A DNA stretch of 64,000 nt from Verrucomicrobiaceae bacterium E54. Lineage in GTDB: Bacteria; Verrucomicrobiota; Verrucomicrobiia; Verrucomicrobiales; Akkermansiaceae. The translations under genes were made by a program, and so were the position numbers. The stretch covers positions 215,769-279,768 of the forward strand of contig JAKZES010000001.1 of assembly GCA_022548915.1 (NCBI GenBank), given 5' to 3'. A model generated the notes under the pieces. It searched no databases. It was not told where the DNA came from and worked only from the letters and a program-made list of their open reading frames with translations. Of the stretch, positions 21,652 to 32,400 are shown in pieces (position 1 is the first letter of the stretch; every line of letters begins with the position of its first letter).

Positions 21652-24600
21652 TCAGCGGCTCTCCTTGAGTTGTTCAATCATGCGTTCGCGGGCCTTGTTT
21701 TCCTCCTCGATGATCCGGGCGAAGACCGGGTCGGCGAGGCGGCCGCGGGCATACTTGGCCCACTTGCTGTCGGGGAAGTCGAAGGTGACGCGACGGTAGA
21801 GCTGGTAGGCCTCCCGGATGCCGTTGCCACGGGCCTTGTAGTTGTTTTCGGACATCAGTCCGACCCAGCGTTCGTGACTGATGCCGCTCCAGTAGATGGC
21901 CTGGGCGCGGATGTCGGGGCCATCGTATTGCTCGCTGTCGATGACCTGCTGGAACTGCACGAGGGCTTCCTCATACTGGTGGGCCCGCATGAAGTTCTGG
22001 GCCGCCCGCAGTCCGGCGAGTCCGGCGAGCGGATCATCCGGGAAGCGTTCCTGAAGCTTGGAGAAGACCATCGCGGCATTGAGGAACTCCGGGTAGCTCA
22101 GGTCGTCGAGACGCAGCACCTCGGCTTTCGACTCATCGTCCTCGTTCTCGCGGAGCAGGTCGGCCTGCTCCTTGAACTCCTGGCCCTTCTTCTGGAAGTA
22201 GCCACCGAGACGGGCCATCACCGTCGGGATAAGCTCGTCATTGGGATACTTGTAGGCGAGCTTCACGTACTCTTCGACCGAGTTCTCGATCTCGCCCATC
22301 TTCTCGTAAACCAGGGCGGTCTTGAACTGGGCCTTCGGGGCGAACTCGGTGTCCGGATAGTCGGTGGGGATCTTGGAGAAGCGGGCGAGCGCGTCCTGGT
22401 ACATCGGCAGCTTGCTCTCGTCGTTCTTCGCGAGGTCGGCGAACTCCTGCGAAAGGTTGCCGAGCAGGTATTCGGCGTGCGCCTTGAGTTCGTCGTCGCG
22501 GTGGGTGGCGAGAGCTTCGGCCAGAAGCTTGCGGGCCTGGCCGATCTGCCGGCGGGCAAGGCTTTCCTCGTCCATTTCGCGGTGCTTCTTGGCGAGCTCG
22601 AAGTAGCACTCGGCGAGGGTGAAGCCCGTCCGCACCGCCATCTCGTCGCCGGTGAAGCGCTTGCTGAAGGGTTCGATGACGCCGTCGGCGCCCTTGTTGA
22701 CGTTCACGGCGAAGCTCTGGTCCTCGTAGCTGACGGTGATGTCGTCACCATAGCGGACCGGGAAGCCGTTGAGCGCCACGGGCGGAAGCTCGGCGGGAAT
22801 CTGTTCGTCGGCGTAGGCAACGGTGAAGACACCCTTGAAAACCCCCGAGTGACTTTCGGTCTCGCGCACTTCGTAGCGGGTGCTGGCACCGCTGGTGCCT
22901 TTCAGCGTGACGATGGCATTGTCGCGCTCCGGGCCGCGGTCGAGACCGGGAGCAAGCAGCCGGAGATAGATCTTTTCGCCGACGTAGGCACTGGTGAGCG
23001 CTTCGCGATAGCCGTTCTCCATGACGTCGAGGAAGGCATCGCTGCCGACTGTGAAGCGGGTGGTTTTCCAGTGCACCTTGCCGTCCTGGTCCTGCCACGG
23101 GAAGCCGACATGGACGATGTCGCCTGCCTTGACGGCCAGGCCGTCGGGAATGGCCGAGGAGGGGAGTTCTTCGGCAGACTTGGTGGCGAAGCTGCGGGTC
23201 GGCGGGTCGCCGAGGATCAGGGGAATGCTGAAGGAGAACCGACCTTGTTCGAGCGGGGGTTCGTTGGTCGGTGGAGTGGGCGGCGTGGCGATGTGGTAGC
23301 CGCGGGGCACATCCAGTTCGCCGGAGCCGAGTCTGCCGGTGAGCTTGAGCGTTCCGGGAACCGTGACGTCGAATTCCTTGCCCGGGGCCTTGGCCGCTTT
23401 GCGGGCCTCGTCGGTTTGGACGTAGGCGCGGATCTCGCTGCTGCCCGCCAGTGCGAGGTGAGGGGCGACCACATCGAAGCGGAGGTTGGCGCCGATGACC
23501 GCGGTGAGGGGCTTGTCGACCGTGTCGGCGGAGTCGACATGGTGGTAGGACAGCTCACTGCGGGGATGGAAGACCTCGGTGCCGCCGGGCCGGCGGGCCT
23601 TTTCATCGTCCTCGCTCGGGGTCGGGGTGTAGGGGAGAACCTCGCTGGAAAGGGCGTAGGCACTCAGCAGCGGCAATTCATATTGCGCGTGGGTGATCGT
23701 GACCTCGCGATCCGCGGGAATGCCGGGGTCGAGGTTCTCCACGTCGCGGTAAACGGCCGTCAGGACTCCGCCGGGAGTCAATTGAATCTCGGAGTCGCGG
23801 GAAGGCTCGCCTTCCACCGGAAAGACCCGGCCCATGAACACGCCGCTGTGTTTCTCGGTCTCGACGGCTTTCAGCGTGACCGAAGCTCCACTGCTGGAAT
23901 TCACCACGAACTCGATGGTGTCGCGCTCGGGACTGCCATCGAGGTCGGCATCTTCGATCACGATCGCGACGGCATCGTCCATGCGGAAGCGGCGGATCGG
24001 TTCGAGGACCAGTTCCCGTTCGCCTTCCTTGTTGGTTTCGTAGTTCAGGAAGGACGCGGTGATGGTGCCGGTGTTGTAGGCGACGCCGAGGCTGCGCTGA
24101 TGGCGGTCGCGGTTCGGCGTGGCGGTCACCGGGTCTTCGTAGCGGGCCACGATCTGGTCACCGGGGAGAACCTCGAGCTGCATGTTCTCGCGCAGCGCCT
24201 TGTAGTCCTGCGCCACCGGCAGGAGTTGGTTGTCGTCGCGGTCGGTCAGGGTGACCTTGGTGATTGCCGGAGTCACGCCCTCGAAGCCCTCGATGACGAG
24301 GCGAACCATGCGGGCCTGGGTCTTGTCGCCGAAATCGATGGTGAAGCCCTCGTCGCCGGAGGTGATGGTTGCGGGCTGTGTGATGGCCGCCCGCACGCCT
24401 TCGGGGAAGGTCGCGGGGTCGAACATGGAGGGCGGGCAGGGCACCAGTTCCGCCTTGCCGGGCTCATCACAGAGCAAGGCCGGCTTGCGCTTGAGAAACT
24501 TGTCCCGGCCGTCGTGGCACCAGAATTCGATCTCGTGCAGCCCGGGAGCGAGCTCACGTTCGATGAGCAGCGGATCCTCCGATTCCTCGTCGGCGGGTTC

Positions 24601-27600
24601 CCCGTTGAGCAGGAAGATCGTGCGGATCACTCCCTTGTCATCGGTGCGCGGCAGGCCCGTGAGCTGGAACCTGCGGATGGCCGCCGCCGGTTGGTAGAAG
24701 AGGGCGCGGTAGCGGATCAGGCCCGAGTAGCCGGGGTGACCGGTATTCACGACCGGGAGTTCACCGTCGGCGGCGAGGTCCGGGACATAGGCGGCAAGGT
24801 AGTTGCAGTTCGGCCGGACGGAACCGAGTTCCATCTTCTCGAGCCAATCCTCAGGCAAGTCACTGCCTTCGGGTTCGGATACCGGGATGCCCTCGCGGAA
24901 GGTCGGGAAGGAGGTCATCTGTGGTTTTCCGTTCCAGGGCGCCTCGTCGTCGGGGAAGCGGGCGCGGGTCGTCCACTGGTCGCCGTTCATCGAAGTCTGG
25001 AAGACGAAGTGGGTGGGCTGCTGACCGGTGCCGCCGGAGGCGACGGTCATCCTTGCCACGCCGACGTTGTCGTTGAGGTCGACACCGAAGATGCGGGTGG
25101 CCTCGCGGTCGCCGACCTGACCCTGCCAGCCCGGGTAGTCGAGGGCGCTGATGGCCATGTTCGGATCGCGGCCGGGGGCGCTCTCCGAAGCGAATGCCAA
25201 CGCCTGGGCACCCGTCGTCGGCACGATGGCCTGGAACTCGCCGCTGAAGGGCGCGGTCTCCTTCAGCACGAGCTGGCGGATCTCGTCGCCGCTGGATGCC
25301 TGCATGGAAACGGTGATCTCATCGATCCCGGGCGAGGCGCTGCGGTCGGGGTCGGTGACCCGGAGATAGACCGGGTTGCCGGGGCGCACCGCCCGGGTGC
25401 CGAGGGCGGCCTGGGCGGTGGAAAGGCCGAGTTCCTCGATGTCGAGGCGGCGCTCGCCCTGGCGCGGCGGGAAGGCGCCCGCGCTGAAGTCGACCATGGC
25501 GTCCGACGCGACCGTGATGACGAGGTCAGGATCGTCCGGCAGGTCGTCCATCTTCTTCCGGAAGCGCTCCGAGTATCCGAAGCGGATCTCGTCGACGCCG
25601 AGCACCTGCAGCACCTTGTCATTCGGATTCGGCGCGCCGAGTTCGGTGGGCACCTCGGCGCGGAACTTGTCCTTGCTGTCACCGAGTTGATAAAGAAGCA
25701 CCCGTACCTTGTCGCCGGACTTTGCCCAGATCTCGACCTCGATGTCGGCGCCGACGCCGGAGACCCGCAGGGTGGGGTCGCGCAGGTTGATCTTCACCGC
25801 CTCACCCGGGACGATGACGGTGTCGTCCTGGGAGGGGCCGAGTTCGATCTCGCTGGCTTCGACCAGCTTGCGCATCTGGTAGTGGATCTGGCCACGCAGG
25901 ATCAGCGCGTCGGGGTGCTTTGGATCGACCCGCAGCACCGCCTCGAGTTCATCGAGTGCCTCGGCGAAGTTTTCCTGGTCCATGAGGACCTCGGCACGGG
26001 CGTAACGGACCCGCTTTCGGAATTCCGGATTCGGGAGGCGCATCAGGTTGTCGAGTTCGGTCAGGGCGGCTCCGAAATTGCGGGAAACCCGGTCGACTTT
26101 CACCGATCCCAGGGCGGCTTCCAGATGCATCGAGGTGCCCTCGTATTCCGCGGCGTCGGCGACCTTGCGGAACCACGCGCGGGCGGTCGGAAGGGCGCCC
26201 TTGCGGAAAGCGAGTTCGGCATAGGCGATCTTGAGCGCGGCGTCCTGTTCGGGGCTGAAGGTGCCGGCGGCCTGCCGCGACCAGATGGTGAGTTCCTTCA
26301 CCAGTTCCTCGGCACGTTCTTCGTGTTCTTCCTCGATGTTCCGCTCGAGGAGCCAAAGTCCGTAGCCCACCGAGAGCGAGCGCAGCACTTCCTTGAGTTG
26401 ATCGGCGTGGGCATCGTACAGGACCCACGCCGTGTCACGGTTGTCCTGCACGAACTCGGCGTTCGATTTGTAGATGGGGTAGCTCGGGTCGTTCTCGGCG
26501 ACCGGGATTTCCACCGCGCCGACTTCCATGGCGGCCTTGCCGGCCACCTGACGCAGGAGTCCGGCGATTTCGGACGGGCGTCCGTCGCCGGCATTGGCGA
26601 GCGCCCGGCCGGCTACACTTCGGCGACCACTGCGGGCGACGGTCATGGCGACCGAGGGCGAACCGGCTTGATTGGCAGCCTCGGCGAGGCGCGCGAGCGC
26701 GTCGGCACCGCGGTAGTGCCGGCCATCATCCGTCGCGGCGGCGGCATGCCAGAGTCCGGCGGCGTAGGGTTCGAGCGGGCTCCATCCGGAGGACTCCCGC
26801 GCCTCGTCGGCGATGCGCTGGACGAGCGGCTCGTAGCCCTGCCTCGAGGGAGGGGGGGCGACCGGGGAGTTCACGGAGAACAGGGAGAGGACCAGTGAAC
26901 GGGTTTCGGGGGACCACTCCGGAAGCTTGGCGACGGGTTCGAGGCCGATGACGGTGACCGTGTCGGGTGCGTTCGCCGCACCCTCGACCGCCGACTTCAG
27001 TGCCGACTCGACCTGGGCCGGTGTGGCGTCTTGCGGCAGCGCGAGGAGGTCGCGGGAAACGAAGCGCGGATCGGCGCTCCCGCACTGCGTGGTCAGGAAG
27101 CCCGGCCCGAAGATCTGCTCGCGGGCCGCGAGGGAGTGATAGGCGGGGTCGACCGCGGCGTAGGCCGATGATTCGAACAGGGCCTTCATCGCTTCCCGGG
27201 ACTCGGGCTTCTCGGGGTCCACGCTGTGGAGCCAGAGGCCGAGGATTCGCTCGGACAGCTTTCCGGCCTGAGCCTGGCGGGTGAGGATCTGCTGGAGATG
27301 TTTTGCAAACTCCGGCAGGGCTTCCCGCGCCTGTTTCTTGCCCCACCGGTCCCAGCTTTCATCGAACCCGGGACCGAACCGCAGCCTCGCGTAGGTGCTT
27401 CCGCCAAAACTCGACTGTTCGATGGCCCGCCGGAACAGGCTGGAGCGGGTGTCGTCCTCGTCGGCGACCAACCGGATCAACATCACTTCCCGGTCGGCAT
27501 CCGGTGCCTGGGCGAACAAGGCATCCCACAGCGGGAGGGCCCCCGGCGTGGAGGGGTTGGCGGAAAGAAGGTCGGCTTGCAGGGTCTTGAAGGCGGCGAG

Positions 27601-29016
27601 GCGCTCGTTGTTCTTGGCCTCCTTCGAGACCTGCTGCTTGAGCTTCTGGTAGCGGCTGTCGAGGTTGTTGTATTTGACGTTCGGCGCGTTGTGATCCTCG
27701 CCTTCACGCTCGAACATACCGCTGTGCCACAGTCCGTGGGTGAGGGTCTTGATATCGTCGAAGCGCCACATCTCCGACTTCATCATCTGGTCGGCGGCGG
27801 CGCTGTAGCGTCGTTCCGGGCGGGCCCATGCGCGCACCATGGCCGCCTGGGCGTGAGGATTGCGGGCGAGATGGGGGGCGATTTCCTTCGCGACTTCGGG
27901 CGTGAGCGTGGCATCGAAGAGGGGGACGTCGGGAGCGGCAAGCGAGTTGAAGACCTGCGGCAGATCCTTCACGAGGGCCCGGAGTTCATCCTTGGAGAAC
28001 ATGTAGTCGGCAACCTTCCGGCCCCTGGCCTGGTCGACGGTCATTTGGAGCAAGGCCTGTGCCTGCTGTGGTGGAAGTTGCCGGAGTGTCTTGAGGATTG
28101 GCGCGGCCTTGGCTTCGCGGCCCGGGGTGACGAACGAGTTGAAGACCCCGGAGTCCCCGGCGTTGAAATTCATCCAGCCGATCATCGCGGCCCGGGATCC
28201 CTCGAAGGGAGCCGCCGCAATCATGGCTTCGGCGACCGGCAGCGCGGAGTTGAAATGGTCTTCAGGGATCGGCTTCTTGGCCCCGGCGAGTTCGGCGGCG
28301 GGCTTGCACAGTGGAATGATGGTCTTTGCCCATGCGATCCGCTCCTTGATCCCGGCCGGTGTCCTCCGGGCGGAGGCGAGGGCATCGAGCTCCTCGTAAA
28401 GGCGCTCGCTCTCGTGACTGAAGGTCTCGAACTCGCTCATGAGGAACTCGAGACTGTCCTCGAAGCGATCGAGCGGATCGTTGCTGTTCAGGATCGCGGC
28501 ATGCCAGCGGGCGAGGGCGACGAGATCCTTGCGTTCGCGGGCCCTGTCGAGGAACCAGCGGTCAAACTGACGGGCGCGTCCGAAGGTCCGCAACCGGGCC
28601 CCGTCCTCGCGCATGAAAAGATAGGCCGCTTCGGGATCACCGAGGTGGTTGATGAGCAGGCGGTAGGTCGCCGGCACGGCTTCGCCGGCGATGCGGCCGT
28701 CCACCTTGGGATCCGTGAGCAGCTTGCGGTAGAAGCTCGCGGCCGATGACCATTCACCGGCCCGTTCCGCCGAGCGTGCGGCCTGGAAAAGGGTGTCATT
28801 GGAGAGCCCCGGATTGGCCGCGAGCCACGGCTTCACTGCGGCGAAGGCGAGGGCGCTGCGGTTCTCGGCAAGTCCGGACTTGAGGATCTCCGCGACCGAT
28901 CCTTCGGTCTGGGTTGCCGCGTCCTCGAAAGCCGCGATGCGGTCGTCCAGCGGTGCTGAGATGAGCGCGGCAGACAGGAACCACGAATGGACACCAATGA
29001 ACACGAATGTTTTCAT
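21652..29016 (-). CDS. giant TPR - beta-module - TPR periplasmic protein (copy B)
   Basis: The 2,454-residue product has a signal peptide, KTFVFIGVHSWFLSAALISA, most of which is encoded by an inverted repeat. Residues ~25-1,050 are an alpha-solenoid ending in TPR units (RYARAEVLMDQENFAEALDE, LRVDPKHPDALILRGQIHY). Residues ~1,075-2,120 are beta-rich modules, each with a motif E-[TS]-x-x-x-[ST]-G-x-F-x-G (ETEKHSGVFMG near 1,720, ETESHSGVFKG near 2,055, ETAPFSGEFQ near 1,255) and a PA14-like stretch (FLLNGEPADEES, APGLHEIEFWCHDG). Residues ~2,130-2,454 are a TolA-binding/YbgF-like TPR array (LAECYFELAKKHREMDEESL, KIPTDYPDTEFAPKAQF). It is a paralogue of the next giant gene upstream. Its ATG overlaps the stop of the GxxExxY gene (ATGA). 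A scaffold bridging the envelope and moved by ExbBD is my inference. Confidence 0.82.
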   Translation of the reverse strand: MKTFVFIGVHSWFLSAALISAPLDDRIAAFEDAATQTEGSVAEILKSGLAENRSALAFAAVKPWLAANPGLSNDTLFQAARSAERAGEWSSAASFYRKLLTDPKVDGRIAGEAVPATYRLLINHLGDPEAAYLFMREDGARLRTFGRARQFDRWFLDRARERKDLVALARWHAAILNSNDPLDRFEDSLEFLMSEFETFSHESERLYEELDALASARRTPAGIKERIAWAKTIIPLCKPAAELAGAKKPIPEDHFNSALPVAEAMIAAAPFEGSRAAMIGWMNFNAGDSGVFNSFVTPGREAKAAPILKTLRQLPPQQAQALLQMTVDQARGRKVADYMFSKDELRALVKDLPQVFNSLAAPDVPLFDATLTPEVAKEIAPHLARNPHAQAAMVRAWARPERRYSAAADQMMKSEMWRFDDIKTLTHGLWHSGMFEREGEDHNAPNVKYNNLDSRYQKLKQQVSKEAKNNERLAAFKTLQADLLSANPSTPGALPLWDALFAQAPDADREVMLIRLVADEDDTRSSLFRRAIEQSSFGGSTYARLRFGPGFDESWDRWGKKQAREALPEFAKHLQQILTRQAQAGKLSERILGLWLHSVDPEKPESREAMKALFESSAYAAVDPAYHSLAAREQIFGPGFLTTQCGSADPRFVSRDLLALPQDATPAQVESALKSAVEGAANAPDTVTVIGLEPVAKLPEWSPETRSLVLSLFSVNSPVAPPPSRQGYEPLVQRIADEARESSGWSPLEPYAAGLWHAAAATDDGRHYRGADALARLAEAANQAGSPSVAMTVARSGRRSVAGRALANAGDGRPSEIAGLLRQVAGKAAMEVGAVEIPVAENDPSYPIYKSNAEFVQDNRDTAWVLYDAHADQLKEVLRSLSVGYGLWLLERNIEEEHEERAEELVKELTIWSRQAAGTFSPEQDAALKIAYAELAFRKGALPTARAWFRKVADAAEYEGTSMHLEAALGSVKVDRVSRNFGAALTELDNLMRLPNPEFRKRVRYARAEVLMDQENFAEALDELEAVLRVDPKHPDALILRGQIHYQMRKLVEASEIELGPSQDDTVIVPGEAVKINLRDPTLRVSGVGADIEVEIWAKSGDKVRVLLYQLGDSKDKFRAEVPTELGAPNPNDKVLQVLGVDEIRFGYSERFRKKMDDLPDDPDLVITVASDAMVDFSAGAFPPRQGERRLDIEELGLSTAQAALGTRAVRPGNPVYLRVTDPDRSASPGIDEITVSMQASSGDEIRQLVLKETAPFSGEFQAIVPTTGAQALAFASESAPGRDPNMAISALDYPGWQGQVGDREATRIFGVDLNDNVGVARMTVASGGTGQQPTHFVFQTSMNGDQWTTRARFPDDEAPWNGKPQMTSFPTFREGIPVSEPEGSDLPEDWLEKMELGSVRPNCNYLAAYVPDLAADGELPVVNTGHPGYSGLIRYRALFYQPAAAIRRFQLTGLPRTDDKGVIRTIFLLNGEPADEESEDPLLIERELAPGLHEIEFWCHDGRDKFLKRKPALLCDEPGKAELVPCPPSMFDPATFPEGVRAAITQPATITSGDEGFTIDFGDKTQARMVRLVIEGFEGVTPAITKVTLTDRDDNQLLPVAQDYKALRENMQLEVLPGDQIVARYEDPVTATPNRDRHQRSLGVAYNTGTITASFLNYETNKEGERELVLEPIRRFRMDDAVAIVIEDADLDGSPERDTIEFVVNSSSGASVTLKAVETEKHSGVFMGRVFPVEGEPSRDSEIQLTPGGVLTAVYRDVENLDPGIPADREVTITHAQYELPLLSAYALSSEVLPYTPTPSEDDEKARRPGGTEVFHPRSELSYHHVDSADTVDKPLTAVIGANLRFDVVAPHLALAGSSEIRAYVQTDEARKAAKAPGKEFDVTVPGTLKLTGRLGSGELDVPRGYHIATPPTPPTNEPPLEQGRFSFSIPLILGDPPTRSFATKSAEELPSSAIPDGLAVKAGDIVHVGFPWQDQDGKVHWKTTRFTVGSDAFLDVMENGYREALTSAYVGEKIYLRLLAPGLDRGPERDNAIVTLKGTSGASTRYEVRETESHSGVFKGVFTVAYADEQIPAELPPVALNGFPVRYGDDITVSYEDQSFAVNVNKGADGVIEPFSKRFTGDEMAVRTGFTLAECYFELAKKHREMDEESLARRQIGQARKLLAEALATHRDDELKAHAEYLLGNLSQEFADLAKNDESKLPMYQDALARFSKIPTDYPDTEFAPKAQFKTALVYEKMGEIENSVEEYVKLAYKYPNDELIPTVMARLGGYFQKKGQEFKEQADLLRENEDDESKAEVLRLDDLSYPEFLNAAMVFSKLQERFPDDPLAGLAGLRAAQNFMRAHQYEEALVQFQQVIDSEQYDGPDIRAQAIYWSGISHERWVGLMSENNYKARGNGIREAYQLYRRVTFDFPDSKWAKYARGRLADPVFARIIEEENKARERMIEQLKESR
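28977..29009 (+). repeat. left inverted repeat of the GxxExxY cassette
   Basis: GGAACCACGAATGGACACC at 28977, continuing AATGAACACGAATG to 29009. Its inverted partner is at 29375-29406 with the same outer sequence. It is located inside the first codons of the giant gene that ends at 21652 and encodes FVFIGVHSWF on the reverse strand. Confidence 0.85.
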
Positions 29017-29408
29017 AGTACGACTCGTTTCCATTCCAGTTTGGCTCGTTTGAAATTGAGAATGAGGCCTACCTTTAGACCGGTGATTTTCAGATAGTTC
29101 ATCATCTGGCCCAATTCATGATTTGTGATGCGATCGATGACTTTCGTGTCCACGACGACTTGATCATGGGTGATCAGATCAGGAATGTATTCGCCCACCT
29201 GCACCTCTTTGTAGGTCACGGCGAACCGGGGCTGTTGCTTGAATGGGATGCTTTGCAGGCCGAGTTCGACTGCCAGTGCGTTTTCATAGGGTTTTTCCAT
29301 CAACCCATGCCCAAGTCCCTTGAGGACTTCTAATGCACAACCGACCACGCCGTATACTTCCTCCTTGAGGAACAATTCGTGTCCATTCGTGTCCATTCGT
29401 GGTTCCAT
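29013..29408 (-). CDS. GxxExxY family protein
   Basis: The 131-residue product carries the family-defining GLGHGLMEKPYE (GxxxxxxExxYE region) and the following beta/alpha core VTYKEVQVGEYIPDLITHDQVVVDTKVID, which has the D...(E/D)xK pattern of a PD-(D/E)XK nuclease-like fold (DLI, then VVDTK). The C-terminus NHELGQMMNYLKITGLKVGLILNF is also typical. Members are scattered in Planctomycetes, Verrucomicrobia, Bacteroidetes and Proteobacteria, and their biological role is not established. The start codon and first residues (MEPRMDTNGHE) are encoded by the right inverted repeat, and the stop lies four bases past the left repeat, so gene and repeats form one unit. It sits in the operon between two paralogous giant genes, two bases after one stop and overlapping the other start. 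Confidence 0.88.
   Translation of the reverse strand: MEPRMDTNGHELFLKEEVYGVVGCALEVLKGLGHGLMEKPYENALAVELGLQSIPFKQQPRFAVTYKEVQVGEYIPDLITHDQVVVDTKVIDRITNHELGQMMNYLKITGLKVGLILNFKRAKLEWKRVVL
29375..29406 (-). repeat. right inverted repeat of the GxxExxY cassette
   Basis: On the reverse strand GGAACCACGAATGGACACG, then AATGGACACGAAT, from 29406 down to 29375; the outer 18 bases are identical to those of the left repeat at 28977. The inner part has tandem GGACACGAAT units. It supplies the start of the GxxExxY gene. Confidence 0.85.
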
Positions 29409-29410
29409 AT

Positions 29411-32400
29411 TCACTGTCCGGACTCCAGTCGTTCGAGTTCCAGTTCGGTCTCCAGTTTCAGGAGTCGGTCGGTTGAAAGCTGTGCCCGGGCGTAGGCCGC
29501 CCATTCACTTTCGGGGAAGTCGTAGGTGAGGCGCTTGAAGATCGAGTAGGCCGCCATCTCCTGGCGCAGGTCCTGGTAGCACATGCCGACCCAGTACATC
29601 GCCTGGGCGCGGACCTTGGGTCCGTCGTAACCCTCCTCGGTGATGACCCGCTGGAAGGCGTCGACAGCTTCGGCGTTCTTGCCGGCGCGCATGTAGGCCT
29701 GACCGGCGCGCAGTCCGGCGGGGCCTGCCAGTTCGTTGCTCGGGAAGCGCTGCTGCAGGCGGCCGAAGATGCTGGCGGTCTTGAGATACTCGCGCTGGGC
29801 CAGCGTCATCAGGGCGGTGCCCTCGTACTGGGCGTCCTTGTCGTCCTCGCCCTTGGCAAGCAGTTCCTTGGCCTGGGCTTCGAGGCCTGCGGCCTTCTTC
29901 AGGAAATGGCTGCCGAGCCTCAGCATCGAGGTCGCGAGGAACTCGGAGTCGGGATACTTGTAGGCCAGCTTCACATACTCCTGCGCCGCGATGTCGGGTT
30001 CCTTGAGGGCTTCGTAGACGGTGGCGATGCGGTACTGGGCGCGCGAGGCGTGGATGGTCTGCGGGTAACTCCCGGTGACGGTCATGAAGCGCGACAGGGC
30101 GGCGCGGAAGCGGGTCTCCCTGGTCTCCTCATCCTCGGCGGCGATGGCCTCCTCCATCGTCAGTGTGCCGAGAAGATACTCGGCGTGTGCCCGGGTGTCC
30201 GGGTCGCGGAACTCGTCCATCGCCTTGGAAAGAAGCAGCTTGGCACTGGAATACTCCAACCTGGCCTTCTCGGTCTCGCCGAGCTTGCGGTGGCGCTTGG
30301 CCATTTCGAGATAGGCCTCCGCCAGCGAGAACTGGGTCCGCATGCCGATCTCCTCGTCTTCGTAGGTCTTCGAGAAGGGCTGGATGGTGCCATCGGCTCC
30401 CTTGCTGATGGTGACCATCAGGGTCTCGCTGTCGTTGCCGTTGGCATCGGTGTAGCGTGCGGCGATGGTATCGCCGTAGATCACCGGGAATCCTTCGCGG
30501 CGAACATCGTGTTCCTCGGGCAGGGCTCCGGCCTCCTTGGCATAACCGATGAGATACTCGCCCTTGAAGATACCGGTGTGCGGCCCGCTTTCACGGAGCT
30601 CGACCGAGGCCTTGGCGCCGGACTTGGCCTGCACGATTGCGGTCACGGTGTCCATGGCATCGCTGACGTCGGCGCCGAGGTCGACCACGCGCAGGTTCAG
30701 GCTTTCCCCGACGTAGGCGCTGGTCATCGGCTCGCGGTAATCCTCCGCCATCAGGTCGAAGGTGCCGTGCGTGATCACCCGGGTCGAAGTCGTCAGCCAT
30801 TTCTTGTCGCCGCCCGGTGTTTGATACTGGAATCCAAGGTGGATGCGGTCGCCCGGCTGGACGACCAGGCCGCTGCTGCGGGCGAGCAACTCCTCCGCCG
30901 CGGCCCGCGAGTCCTTGGCCCGTTCCTGAAGATCCTCGCGTTCCTCTTCCGTGAGCACCCCCGAGGGAGGAAGAAGTCCGGCGACGACCGGGATTGTCAG
31001 GCGGAAGCGGTCCCGCTGCTCCGGTTCGAAGGTGTTCCAGACCGATCCGCCCGTGTAGATGGGAATCTCCGGAACGCCGTGCCATGCCCCGTGCCCCCTG
31101 GGAACCCCCAGTCCTCCCGTGACCTCGATGGTGCCCGGGATACTGACGTCGAAGCCCGCAACCGCGGCTTGTCCGCCGGCCTTGCGACCGGCGTCCGTCT
31201 GCGCATAGACCCTGACTTCGGAGCCGGTGCGCAGTGCCAGGTGGGGGGCAAGCACCTCGAAGAAAAGGCGTCTCCCGTGGGCCGCCTGGAATCCGCCTTC
31301 GGGGGCCTTGGATGCGGGAATGAGGGTGTTCTTGATCTCGTAGCGGACCTTCACGGCCTCGCTGGCAAGGCGCTCTTCGGCCTCCAGGCGTTGGCGGTGG
31401 ATGGGCTCAAACCCGTGATGCAGCGTGTGCATGCCCGGGTTGCCGTCCTCGGGTTCCCAAGGGGTGACCTCGGCGTGGGCAACGATGAACTCGGGCGGGG
31501 CGAAGGAGGCGTGATCGATGCGGGCAACCCGTTCGTAGGGAATGCCGGGCCGGTTGTTTTCCTCATCGAGGTAGCTGACGTGGATGGTGCCGCCTTCGGG
31601 CACGGAGACCTGGCCTTCACCGGTCGCAGCTCCTGCCACCGGGGTGACGAGCAACTTGAAGATGCCGGTTGAATCGCCGGTTTCCAGAGCTTCGTAGTCC
31701 CGGCCTTTCCCGTCTCCGACGGCAAGGGTGACCTTCACGCGGTCCGGGTCGCCGGAGACGTCCATGTCCGGGTCGGTGACGACCAGCGAAAGCGGTTCGT
31801 CGTGGCGGAAGCGGATGAGCTGCTCGTAGTAGGGCATGTCCTTCCGGCGCCCTTCGTCCCAGCGGGGCTCGATGTCGGCGAACTCGACGCGGGCATCGGT
31901 GAAGGCCACATCGAGGAAGCGTTCGTGGCGCTCCTTGTCCTTGGTGACGAAGCGGTCATCGACGTAGCGGACCGAGATCTTGTCACCGGTGAGGATTTCG
32001 AGGGTGTCGTTCTTGTTGAGCGTGGCGAAGTCTTCCTTCACTGGCAGCACCGTCGCGCCATCGGGCTCGGAAAGCGTCAGCTTGTTGAGGGCGGGGACGG
32101 ATCCCTCCTGCTCGAGAAACACCAGATTCAACAGCCGGGCCCGCGAACCCGGAGCGAACTTCACCGTGAATTCGGTGCCCGCCTCGTTGGCCGTGATCGT
32201 CGCCGGGCCGTTGCGGTGGTCGAGGCTGCCCTCGGGGAAGGTGGACGGATCGAAGAAGTCGTCCGGGCAATCGACGAGCGTCTCCGGGTCCTCAAGGTTG
32301 GCCCGCAGCTTGATGCCGCGCCCGAAGCCGATCGCGCAGTCCCAGCCGGTGGCCCAGATTTCGAAGTAGTGGATTCCGGGACGGAGATTGATCTGACCTT

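Noticed and set aside
21670..26898. A 1,742-codon open frame on the forward strand.
   Set aside because: It lies fully antisense to the giant B gene, whose TPR and beta motifs are clear. Long antisense frames are expected at this GC content, and the translation has no domain pattern.
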